A stretch of DNA of 35,858 nt from Acidobacteriota bacterium (lineage in GTDB: Bacteria; Acidobacteriota; Terriglobia; Bryobacterales; Bryobacteraceae). Under the pieces are notes generated by a model. It was not told where the DNA came from and did not search any database. It saw nothing but the letters and a program-made list of their open reading frames with translations. A program made the position numbers and the translations under genes. Shown piece after piece: positions 1 through 7,384 of this stretch (position 1 is the first letter of the stretch; each line of letters starts with the position of its first letter). The DNA is taken from assembly GCA_005808475.1 (NCBI GenBank), contig SYLY01000294.1, positions 1 to 35,858 of the forward strand, given 5' to 3'.

Positions 1-227
1 AATCCGCCGAGCGCGAGGATCGATCCCACCTAGAGATCGATGCCGCCGCAGATCACGATCATCGTCATGCCGAGCGCCATGATGTTGATCACCGCGGTCT
101 GCCGCACGACACTCGACAAGTTGGTTTCGGTGAGGAAGTACGGAGAGCCTATCGACAATCCGGTGAACAGAGCGATGAGCGTGAGAAACGGCAGCAGCTT
201 TTGCAGCGCGGGCGCCTTGCGGATCAC
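1..227 (-). pseudogene. Sugar ABC transporter permease (RbsC type), 5' part, interrupted by an in-frame amber codon
   Basis: This is the beginning of an inner-membrane permease of the ribose/xylose/galactose ABC importer family (BPD_transp_2). The GTG start overlaps the stop of the ATPase gene (GTGA), so the two are coupled. The first 65 residues contain a hydrophobic segment (about 11-28) and the conserved run MTMIVICGGIDL. A TAG at 30-32 then stops the frame. The same frame continues without a shift as VGSILALGG to the window edge. The family motif is GGIDLSVGS, so the TAG sits exactly where a serine codon belongs; one base change (TCG to TAG) explains it. It is either a recent nonsense mutation, a base-call error or, less likely, a read-through site. 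The rest of the gene lies outside the window. Confidence 0.75.
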
Positions 228-1711
228 TGGACCACCTCCGGCGCGGCCAGCCGCATGATCTCCTCTTGCGTTGTCTGGCCGGGAAGTTCGCCCGAAATGC
301 GGCCTTGGCGCATGACCAGGATTCTGTCGGCCACCTGCAGCAGTTCGGGCAGTTCGGAGCTGACCATGAGGATCGCCGCTCCGTTGCGGGCCAGTTGCTC
401 CATCGTCTCGAATACCTCCACTTTCGCGCCCACGTCGATTCCGCGCGTCGGTTCGTCGAACAGAAACACGCGCGCGCCGCGGGCCAGCCACTTGGAAATG
501 ACGACCTTCTGCTGATTGCCGCCGCTCAGCCGGCCGGCCAATTGCCGCGGCGATTCGGCCTTGATGCGCAACTGTTGGATGAACTTTTCCGCGGTCCGCT
601 TTTCGGCGGCGTGATCCAGAAAGCCTCCCGCGCGGCTGACCAGATCGAGGCTGGAAATCGTCATGTTGTGGCTCACCGGCAGATCGCGCGCCAAGCCGGC
701 GCGTTGGCGGTCCTCGGGGATCAAGGCGAGGCCGGCCGCCACCGCGTCGCGCGGCGACCGGGGCCGGTGCGCGCGGCCCATCACTTCCACCACGCCCGAG
801 TCCACCGGATCCAGCCCGAACAAGGCGCGGCACAGTTCGGTGCGGCCCGCGCCGATCAAGCCCGCCAGACCGACGATCTCGCCCGCGCGCAGTTGGAAGC
901 CGATGCCCTCCAGTTGCGGCCGGCGCGACAGCCCTTCCACCCGCATCAGCACGTCTCCGGGAGGCAGAGGATCGCGGCGGCGAACGGCGCTCAGTTCGCG
1001 CCCCACCATGAACTGGATCAGCCTTTCCTTCGACAGTTCGGCGAGCGGCGCGGTGTGCACCGTTTCTCCGTCGCGCAGAACGGTGACGCGATCGCCGATG
1101 GCTCGCAGTTCCTCTAGCCGGTGGGTGATGTAGATGACGCCCGCGCCGCGATCGCGCACCTCGCGCACGATGCGGAACACCTCGCGCGACTCGGCATCCG
1201 ATAACGAAGATGTGGGTTCGTCGAAAATCAGCAGCGACGCCTGGCGCTGGATCGCGCGGCAGATCTCCACCAATTGCTTGCCCGCCGGACTGAGACCTTC
1301 CACCTTGCCTTCGGCGCGCAGCGGAAAGCGGTGGCCGGCGATCACGCGCGACGCCTCGGCGTTCATCGCGGCGCGGTCGACGAATCCGAGGCGCGTGCGG
1401 GGTTCGCGCCCGAGAAAGATGTTCTCGGCCACGGTGAGGTGAGGCGCGAGCAGGGACTCCTGATGCACCATGGCGACGCCGATGGCTGCCGCGTCGGCGG
1501 GGCGGGGAAGGTGGACCTTGGACCCGTTCCATTCGATGTCGCCCGCGTCGGGCGGGGCCATGCCGGCCACCGCTTTCATCAGCGTCGACTTGCCCGCTCC
1601 GTTCTCGCCCATCAGCAGGTGCACTTCACCCGATTGCACATCGAGGTTGCCATTTCGCAACGCGGCGATGCCCCCGTAACGTTTCTGAATTCCGCGCAAG
1701 CGCAGGAGCAT
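224..1711 (-). CDS. Sugar ABC transporter ATP-binding protein, tandem ATPase domains (RbsA/MglA family)
   Basis: This 495-residue protein would energise import of a monosaccharide or related solute at the inner membrane. It has two nucleotide-binding domains, as in RbsA, MglA and XylG. Domain 1 has Walker A GENGAGKST (35-43), a degenerate signature LSPAGK (140-145), Walker B LLIFDEP (160-166) and H-loop His197. Domain 2 has the degenerate P-loop GLIGAGRTE (284-292), the signature LSGGNQQK (395-402) and FDEPTRGID (418-426). This asymmetry is normal for the family. The substrate cannot be read from the ATPase, and no periplasmic binding protein is in view. No Shine-Dalgarno sequence is seen; a TACACT box ends 11 bases before the ATG. 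The downstream permease is broken by a stop codon, so the importer may be non-functional. Confidence 0.93.
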   Translation of the reverse strand: MLLRLRGIQKRYGGIAALRNGNLDVQSGEVHLLMGENGAGKSTLMKAVAGMAPPDAGDIEWNGSKVHLPRPADAAAIGVAMVHQESLLAPHLTVAENIFLGREPRTRLGFVDRAAMNAEASRVIAGHRFPLRAEGKVEGLSPAGKQLVEICRAIQRQASLLIFDEPTSSLSDAESREVFRIVREVRDRGAGVIYITHRLEELRAIGDRVTVLRDGETVHTAPLAELSKERLIQFMVGRELSAVRRRDPLPPGDVLMRVEGLSRRPQLEGIGFQLRAGEIVGLAGLIGAGRTELCRALFGLDPVDSGVVEVMGRAHRPRSPRDAVAAGLALIPEDRQRAGLARDLPVSHNMTISSLDLVSRAGGFLDHAAEKRTAEKFIQQLRIKAESPRQLAGRLSGGNQQKVVISKWLARGARVFLFDEPTRGIDVGAKVEVFETMEQLARNGAAILMVSSELPELLQVADRILVMRQGRISGELPGQTTQEEIMRLAAPEVVQ

Positions 1712-1731
1712 GGAAACGTTTTAGTGTAGCG

Positions 1732-2973
1732 CTACCGGGCCAGCAGCGTTTTCCGCAACCAGTCGAGCGCGGCGGTGGCGGCGATGGAGCGCACGCGTTC
1801 GCGATCGGGGAAAGAGAAGAAACGCCGCGACTCCACGCCCTTGGCCGACGCCAGTCCCACGAAGTAGGTACCCACTGGGTTCTGTTCCGTGCCGCCGCCG
1901 GGGCCAGCGTAGCCGGTGATCGAAATCGCCCAGTCCGAGCCGGTCTTGTCGCGCGCGCCCGCGGCCATCGCCTCGGCGACGGGTCCGCTCACCTCGGTGT
2001 GGCTTTCAATCAACCCGGCCGGCACGCCGAGCAGCGCGGTCTTCATGGCGTTCGAATAGGTAATGAACCCGCCCAGGAACCACGCGCTCGAGCCGGCGTG
2101 AGTCGTGAATCGCTCGCCCAGTCCGCCCCCGGTGCAGCTTTCGGCGACGCTCACGGTTTCGCCGCGCGCGCGAAGAATCCGGCCTACCGATTCCTCGAGG
2201 CTCGCGCCATCGTCGGAGTAAACGCGGTCGCCGAGAAGCTCGCGAATCCGTGGAGCGACCTCGGCGATCAATGCGTCCGCCTCCGCCTGGGTTCCGCAAC
2301 GGGCGCGCAGGTGCACCTCCACATCGCCGGGTTTGGCGAGCACGGTGGTCACGGGATTGGTGTATTTCGAATAGACGGGCGCGATGGTTTGATCGAGATC
2401 CGATTCGCCCATGCCGGCGACTCGGAACCACGCCGTGGCGATGTGCAGGGGCGGAAGCATGCGGCGCAGCCGGGGCTCGACGTGATTGGAGTACATCGGC
2501 TTCATCTCGCGGGGCGGACCGGGAAGCAGCGCCACCGCGCGCGACCCGCCGAGATCGAGCCACTGGCCCGGCGCGGTTCCGTTGGGGTTCTCGAGGGCTT
2601 CGGCTCCATCGATGAGAAACGCCTGCCGCTTGTTGTTCTCCGCCATCGGCCGCTTCATCGAAGCGAAGCGCTGGGCCACCGCGTCGAGCAGTTCCTGACG
2701 GAACGACAGTTCGCGCCCGGCGGCGGCCGCCACGCACTCGCGCGTCAGATCGTCTTCGGTGGGGCCGAGTCCGCCGGTGACGAGAACCACGGGAGAGCGC
2801 TCCATCGCCGACCGCAGAACTTCGGTCAACCGGTCGCGGTCGTCTCCCACAATGGTTTTCATCACCACTTCGACGCCCAGGCGGTTGAGATTGTCCGTGA
2901 GCCAGAGGGAGTTGGTGTCGAGCCGCTGAGGGGTCAGCATCTCCGACCCCACGGCGACGATCTCGGCGTTCAT
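1732..2973 (-). CDS. cinA: CinA, nicotinamide-nucleotide amidase / competence-damage protein
   Basis: This 413-residue protein has the full two-domain CinA architecture. The N-terminal molybdopterin-binding-like (COG1058) domain starts MNAEIVAVGSEML and carries GGLGPTEDDLT near residues 67-77. The C-terminal amidase domain has VAESCTGG followed by the ITYSNAMK segment that holds catalytic residues in this family. Known CinA proteins deamidate NMN and hydrolyse ADP-ribose in pyridine nucleotide recycling. The gene starts one base after the stop of the beta-propeller gene, so it is very likely the last gene of the rimO-yacG-pgpA-propeller run. Linkage of pgpA and cinA is common in bacteria. Nothing is missing or unusual in length. 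Confidence 0.95.
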   Translation of the reverse strand: MNAEIVAVGSEMLTPQRLDTNSLWLTDNLNRLGVEVVMKTIVGDDRDRLTEVLRSAMERSPVVLVTGGLGPTEDDLTRECVAAAAGRELSFRQELLDAVAQRFASMKRPMAENNKRQAFLIDGAEALENPNGTAPGQWLDLGGSRAVALLPGPPREMKPMYSNHVEPRLRRMLPPLHIATAWFRVAGMGESDLDQTIAPVYSKYTNPVTTVLAKPGDVEVHLRARCGTQAEADALIAEVAPRIRELLGDRVYSDDGASLEESVGRILRARGETVSVAESCTGGGLGERFTTHAGSSAWFLGGFITYSNAMKTALLGVPAGLIESHTEVSGPVAEAMAAGARDKTGSDWAISITGYAGPGGGTEQNPVGTYFVGLASAKGVESRRFFSFPDRERVRSIAATAALDWLRKTLLAR

Positions 2974-2974
2974 G

Positions 2975-4006
2975 CTACTCCATGTTGCGCATCGGCAGCC
3001 CGTGCACTCCGGCGTCCAGCCGGTACAACGCGCCGGTGGTGGTCACGAACATCCGGGTGGAATGGCCGAAGGCGAGACCCACGATGTTGGGACCCGAGAG
3101 GAACAGGTCCGCCGAGCGATCCGGAGCGATCCGCACGATTCCCCGGCGTCCGCCGAGCGAAGCCGCCACATAGAGCCGGCCTTCGTTGTCGAACGCGAGT
3201 CCCTGGGGACGGCCCAGTCCCCGATAGAAGACTTCGACTTCGCCGGCGGGCGAGATGCGCTGCACGCAGTCGAAACTCGACGTGGTGGGCCCGGTGAGAT
3301 AAAGGTAGCCGTCCGGGCCGAACGAGATGTGATAAGCGGCTATCGATGGCTCGACCGCCGCGAAGACGTAGATCTGGCGGTTGCGCCCGACCTTGAAAAT
3401 GGTCCCCGAGCGGTCGCCGACGTAGAGGTTTTCCTCGGCGTCGAAGGCGAGGCCAGTGGCTACGCCCATGCCCTCGACGTACACCGACATGTGTCCCTTG
3501 GGCGTGGCCTGATAGACGATGCCGTCGTAGCGCGAGGTCACGTAGATCTGCCCTTCGCGGTCGATCGCCAGGGCGGTGGCGTTCATCAGGTCCGACAGGA
3601 ACGGCCGCATGTTGCCGTTGGTGTCGATCTTGAAGACCGAGACCGGCGTCTTCTGGCCGCGGGACCCGGAGAACGTGGTGTAGACGTTGCCCTGGAAGTC
3701 GACCAGGGGGCTGCTGACCGGATGCAGCGAATCGGCGATCTGGAGGCCGATTTCGCACCGCCATGGCGCGCTGCGATCGTCGTCGTTTTCGACGACGAGA
3801 TCGGTGCGGGGCGTGCCTTCCGGCACCCGGGCGATGATGAACTCGTCCGACCCGACCAGAATCGGCGCGGTCACGTCGCCGAACATCACGCGCGGTTGCG
3901 CGGCGCCCGCCAGTTGCGAGCCTCGTATTTGGAACTCGCCCCCGGGAATCGCCGCCAGAGGCGCGACGTCCGCGATTTTCGGTTTCTTTGGTTCAGCCAT
4001 TCTCAT
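2975..4006 (-). CDS. IPT/TIG plus NHL-type beta-propeller protein, function unknown
   Basis: This 343-residue protein has no clear signal peptide. An IPT/TIG-like immunoglobulin fold lies at about residues 10-75 (FQIRGSQL, then the FGDVTAPILVG region). It is followed by a run of NHL/SMP-30-like blades, each of the form GLAFDxxGxLYVxD, to the C-terminus. Such proteins bind ligands or partners, or occasionally have lactonase activity; no catalytic signature is clear here. The ATG chosen overlaps the pgpA stop in an ATGA; a second ATG two codons later (4000) is also possible. It sits between pgpA and cinA and is probably co-transcribed with them. Its presence inside a housekeeping operon is unexplained. 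Confidence 0.85.
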   Translation of the reverse strand: MRMAEPKKPKIADVAPLAAIPGGEFQIRGSQLAGAAQPRVMFGDVTAPILVGSDEFIIARVPEGTPRTDLVVENDDDRSAPWRCEIGLQIADSLHPVSSPLVDFQGNVYTTFSGSRGQKTPVSVFKIDTNGNMRPFLSDLMNATALAIDREGQIYVTSRYDGIVYQATPKGHMSVYVEGMGVATGLAFDAEENLYVGDRSGTIFKVGRNRQIYVFAAVEPSIAAYHISFGPDGYLYLTGPTTSSFDCVQRISPAGEVEVFYRGLGRPQGLAFDNEGRLYVAASLGGRRGIVRIAPDRSADLFLSGPNIVGLAFGHSTRMFVTTTGALYRLDAGVHGLPMRNME

Positions 4007-4464
4007 ACCAGTTGGAGCCATCCGGCAATATACAAGATTAGCGCGGCGTAGACTCCCGCGCCCAAGTCGTCGGCCACGATGCCCGTTCCATTCGGAAGCG
4101 ACTCGAGCCGCCGGACAGGCCACGGCTTCACGATGTCGAACAACCGGAACAGGCCGAACGCCAGCGCCCACGTTGCGGGACCGAAGGACTGAGCGCCGGC
4201 CAGTGTCAGCCATTGGCCCAGAACCTCGTCCACCACCACGATTCCCGGATCTTTCCTGCCCGCTCCTCGAGCCGTTCCCGTGGCCGCCCAGATGCCAACC
4301 GGCGTGGCGGCGGCGGTCAGCGCCAGGAATTCCCAGCGGCCCCATCCGAGCCACGCGTGCAGCGCGATGGCGATCGCCAGCGCCGCGGCCGATCCCACGG
4401 TTCCGGGCGCGGCCGGGGACAGTCCGCATCCAAACCAGGTTCCGATCAGCCGGTCAATCTTCAT
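4003..4464 (-). CDS. pgpA: Phosphatidylglycerophosphatase A (PgpA family)
   Basis: This 153-residue integral membrane enzyme is predicted to dephosphorylate phosphatidylglycerol phosphate in the last step of phosphatidylglycerol synthesis at the inner membrane. The PgpA hallmarks are APGTVGS near residues 19-25 and DPGIVVVDEVLGQW near 72-85, which supplies acidic residues for the Mg2+ site. Several hydrophobic helices surround them. The ATG overlaps the end of yacG by 11 bases and the stop overlaps the propeller gene start (ATGA), so translation is coupled on both sides. Confidence 0.93.
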   Translation of the reverse strand: MKIDRLIGTWFGCGLSPAAPGTVGSAAALAIAIALHAWLGWGRWEFLALTAAATPVGIWAATGTARGAGRKDPGIVVVDEVLGQWLTLAGAQSFGPATWALAFGLFRLFDIVKPWPVRRLESLPNGTGIVADDLGAGVYAALILYIAGWLQLV

Positions 4465-4636
4465 CGAGCTCGTTTCGAACCACGACTTCGTCCTCGTCGA
4501 TGTCCTCGAGGGGCGACGAGATCGTGTACTTCTCCGTGGCCCAGTTGCCGAGGTCCATATTACGGCACTGGCTGCCGCAAAACGGCATGTCCGGGTGTTC
4601 CAGCGCGACCTCGGCCTTGCAGATCGGACATTTCAT
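4454..4636 (-). CDS. yacG: Zinc-ribbon protein, YacG (DNA gyrase inhibitor) family
   Basis: This 60-residue protein has the YacG zinc ribbon: CPIC at residues 3-6, then a Cys pair in PFCGSQC. An acidic C-terminal tail (DIDEDE) follows. In E. coli YacG binds GyrB and inhibits gyrase. The start is supported by a Shine-Dalgarno-like GGTGGAGA about 8 bases upstream of the ATG. It lies 14 bases after rimO and overlaps pgpA. A longer reading frame extends upstream into rimO but is not supported. The small size is normal for the family. Confidence 0.9.
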   Translation of the reverse strand: MKCPICKAEVALEHPDMPFCGSQCRNMDLGNWATEKYTISSPLEDIDEDEVVVRNELDED

Positions 4637-4650
4637 CGGCGGGTCTCCAC

Positions 4651-6066
4651 CTACTGGCCGCGCGAAATGAGCGCGGTGGAGTGGCTGGAAAGGATCGGGA
4701 AGAGCGGCGGAGCCGGCGGTGGCGGAGCGGCCTCGGGAGCGTCCACGATCTCGCCGACCAGATCGTAGTCGTGCGCCCCGGTGACGCGAAGCACCCGGAT
4801 CTCGCCCGGCCGGATCGGGAGTCCGTTGTCGTCGTTGATGTAGCAAACGCCGTCGATCTCCGGCGCCTGCGTGGTCATGCGCGCCTCCCAGAGCAGATCC
4901 GTCTCGCTGGAGGGACCTTCCACCAGCACCGGAAACTCACGGCCCACGAGCTTGCGGTTGTTGGCGCGCGAGATCCTACGCTGGATCGACTGCAGACGGC
5001 GCTTGCGGTTGTAGATGGTCCGCGCGTCCACCTTACCATCCAAATGGTAACTGGCGCTGGTATCTTCGTCGGAGTAGGAGAACACGCCCACCCGGTCGAG
5101 CTTGGCCGCTTGCACGAACTGGCACAGTTGCTCGAAATCGGCGTCCGTCTCGCCGGGGAATCCGACGATGAAGCTGGAGCGGATGGCAACCCCGGGAATC
5201 GTGGCGCGGATGCGTTCGAGGATCTTCAGGAAGAAATCGCCGTTGGAGCCGCGCTTCATTCGCTTGAGCACGTTTCCGGAGGCGTGCTGCAAGGGCATGT
5301 CGATGTACTTGACGAGCGAATCGTTCGCGGCGATCGTCTCGAGCAGGGCGGGCGATATGCGATTCGGATAGACGTAGAGCGTGCGGATCCACTTGGCGAA
5401 CGGCGTCTCGATTCGAGCCAGCCGCCCCATCAACGCCGCCAGGCCATCTCGCAGGCCGAGATCCTCGCCGTAAGAAGTGGTGTCCTGGCCGATGAGATTG
5501 ATCTCGCGGACGCCCTGCGAAAACAGCCGCTCCGCCTCGGCGATCACCGATTCGAAGCGGCGGCTGCGCATCTTGCCGCGGAACTGCGGGATCACGCAGA
5601 AGGTGCAGGGATGGTCGCATCCTTCGGCGATCTTGACGTACGTGAAGTGGCGCGGCGTGGAGAACACGCGCGGCGACAGGTCGTGATAGAGGTAAGGCTC
5701 GGCCGGCGCGGCATCGAGAGGCAATCCTTCGCACGCCGCGGCGATGCGGTCCACCTCGTTGGTGCCGACGATGGCGTCGACCTCGGGGAGATCCGCGCGA
5801 ATGTCGCCCCGGTAGCGCTCCACCAGGCAGCCGGCGACCACCAGCCGTTGTGCCTTGCCCTCCGTCTTGTAGCGGCCCATCTCGATGATGGTGTCCACCG
5901 ATTCCTGCTTGGCGGGATCGATGAACGAGCAGGTGTTGACCACGATCACGTCGGCCTCTTCGGGCTTCGGCGTGAGTTCGTGGCCCCGCGCGGTTAGGTG
6001 ACCCATCATCACCTCGCTATCGACGAGGTTCTTCGGACATCCCAGACTGACGAAACCGATCTTCAA
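4651..6066 (-). CDS. rimO: Ribosomal protein S12 methylthiotransferase RimO
   Basis: This 471-residue radical SAM enzyme adds a methylthio group to a conserved aspartate of ribosomal protein S12. The N-terminal UPF0004 domain begins FVSLGCPKN and has cluster cysteines C10, C46 and C80. The radical SAM motif CxxxCxxC is C150, C154, C157 (GCDHPCTFC). The C-terminal part is a TRAM-like domain, with a proline/alanine-rich tail of about 30 residues beyond it. The N-terminal sequence FVSLGCPKNLVDSE distinguishes RimO from MiaB. The start is TTG. A TATCCT box lies 7 bases before it, so the message may be leaderless. It heads the yacG-pgpA-propeller-cinA run. Confidence 0.95.
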   Translation of the reverse strand: MKIGFVSLGCPKNLVDSEVMMGHLTARGHELTPKPEEADVIVVNTCSFIDPAKQESVDTIIEMGRYKTEGKAQRLVVAGCLVERYRGDIRADLPEVDAIVGTNEVDRIAAACEGLPLDAAPAEPYLYHDLSPRVFSTPRHFTYVKIAEGCDHPCTFCVIPQFRGKMRSRRFESVIAEAERLFSQGVREINLIGQDTTSYGEDLGLRDGLAALMGRLARIETPFAKWIRTLYVYPNRISPALLETIAANDSLVKYIDMPLQHASGNVLKRMKRGSNGDFFLKILERIRATIPGVAIRSSFIVGFPGETDADFEQLCQFVQAAKLDRVGVFSYSDEDTSASYHLDGKVDARTIYNRKRRLQSIQRRISRANNRKLVGREFPVLVEGPSSETDLLWEARMTTQAPEIDGVCYINDDNGLPIRPGEIRVLRVTGAHDYDLVGEIVDAPEAAPPPPAPPLFPILSSHSTALISRGQ

Positions 6067-6130
6067 TACTTCCAGGATACCGCGCCGGAAGGCCGCGCCA
6101 CCGGGTTTTCCTTGTATGATCGAGGAACGG

Positions 6131-7384
6131 ATGGAAGCGCTGGACTATGCTTACCGGTACGCGCGCGAGTCGGCTGTCGAGCCCGGGCCGAAGGGTCCGC
6201 GCCTCCGGCTGGCGGCCGCCGAGGCTCGCGAGACGCCGTTTTTCTCCGGCCGGTTGGAGTCGCCCCGCCGCACGGCGGATCTGCTGCTGTGCGTGGCGCA
6301 TGTCGCCGGCGCGCGCTTCTACACTCCGCCGAACATGCTGGCGCGGCTGATCGCGCTGGCCGATCCACTGATCGTCAGGGGCGGCGAGTTCCTCAGGTTC
6401 GAGTCGTTCTCGGCCTGCCGCGGCGTCTATTGCCGGCTGGATCTGCCGCCGCAGGCGCTCGAGGCCGAGGCCGCTCGCGAAGGCTGCACCAACGTCGACT
6501 TCAACGCTCCGATGCGGACCGCGCTGACCCGTATTCGGGACGGCGACACGGTACGGATCGAGGTGGAGGCGGGTGGCGTGAGCCTCGAATCCGAGCGCGC
6601 GGCCGCGGTGGAGAGAAAGGTCCAGTTACCGTTGTCCTGGTTGCGCGGGTTTGCTTCGGTTCAAGCGGCGCAGGCGGAGATGTCGGAACGGTTGCGGATC
6701 TCGGGCGCGGAGGCGTTGCGGCTGCTGCGAGACACTCCCCGGACCAGGACGGGCGGACCCGTTTTCGTGAGCCGGGCCGGGAGCGGCGCGCGATTCTCGA
6801 CCACGGGCGGCGCGGATTCGGTTCGAGTGGGCGGAATCGAGCGGCTGAAGGCATTGACGGAAGCGTTGCGGCACGCGCGATCGTTGCGCGTCTTCGCGGC
6901 GGACGACGGGTCGACGGCGTGGCTGCTCGAGACGCCGGACTCGCGCCTCACGATGGCGTTGAGCCCGGAGCCGTCGCGCGGCTTTTCCGGAGAGGGGAAG
7001 GCGCTGATGGATCTGGCGGCGCCGGCGCCGGACCACGCGGTCGCGCGTCTTCGCGCGGCGGACATCGCCGCGATGAGCGCGGGAATGGCGGGATTCGATC
7101 TGGCGGAAGGCGCGCCGTTCCGGCGTTGGCTGCCGTTCGATACTGGCACGATCGAGACGATGTATCCACGGCTCCGCGACGCGCGAGAGCTGGTGCGGCA
7201 GGGGCGGGTCCGGATCGAGAACGGCGAGGCGTGGGTGGCGGGATCGAACGCCACTTATCCGGTTCGGCGCGCCGGCGGGAAGTGGCGGTGCTTGTGCCCG
7301 TGGTTCGCGCGCCACGGCGTGGAGAGAGGTTACTGCAAACATATTCTCGCCGCGAGCATTGTCCTGGAAGGAGAGTCGTCGTGA
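6131..7384 (+). CDS. SWIM zinc-finger domain protein
   Basis: This protein has 417 residues from the second ATG. A SWIM-type zinc finger lies at the extreme C-terminus: C387-x-C389, then C402-x-H404 (WRCLCPWFARHGVERGYCKHI), the CxCx(n)CxH pattern. The first 380 residues have no domain I recognise. SWIM fingers are thought to bind DNA or proteins; bacterial members often sit beside long helical-repeat proteins, MoxR ATPases or vWA proteins. Here only the helical partner is present: the next gene starts inside this gene's stop (GTGA). An upstream ATG at 6116 lies within a TATGAT box (6115-6120); that box is 10 bases before the ATG at 6131, favouring the latter. GAGGA at 6122-6126 could alternatively act as a ribosome binding site. 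Confidence 0.8.
   Translation: MEALDYAYRYARESAVEPGPKGPRLRLAAAEARETPFFSGRLESPRRTADLLLCVAHVAGARFYTPPNMLARLIALADPLIVRGGEFLRFESFSACRGVYCRLDLPPQALEAEAAREGCTNVDFNAPMRTALTRIRDGDTVRIEVEAGGVSLESERAAAVERKVQLPLSWLRGFASVQAAQAEMSERLRISGAEALRLLRDTPRTRTGGPVFVSRAGSGARFSTTGGADSVRVGGIERLKALTEALRHARSLRVFAADDGSTAWLLETPDSRLTMALSPEPSRGFSGEGKALMDLAAPAPDHAVARLRAADIAAMSAGMAGFDLAEGAPFRRWLPFDTGTIETMYPRLRDARELVRQGRVRIENGEAWVAGSNATYPVRRAGGKWRCLCPWFARHGVERGYCKHILAASIVLEGESS

Noticed and set aside
30..32. Recoding of TAG as pyrrolysine
   Set aside because: The family has Ser here, no pyl genes or downstream element are seen, and a one-base change from TCG is simpler.
1726..1735. Palindrome GTAGCGCTAC before the ABC ATPase
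   Set aside because: It overlaps the cinA stop and is short; chance is likely in such GC-rich sequence.
4213..5997. A 594-codon plus-strand frame opposite rimO
   Set aside because: It mirrors rimO and pgpA, has shadow-like composition and shows no recognisable domain.
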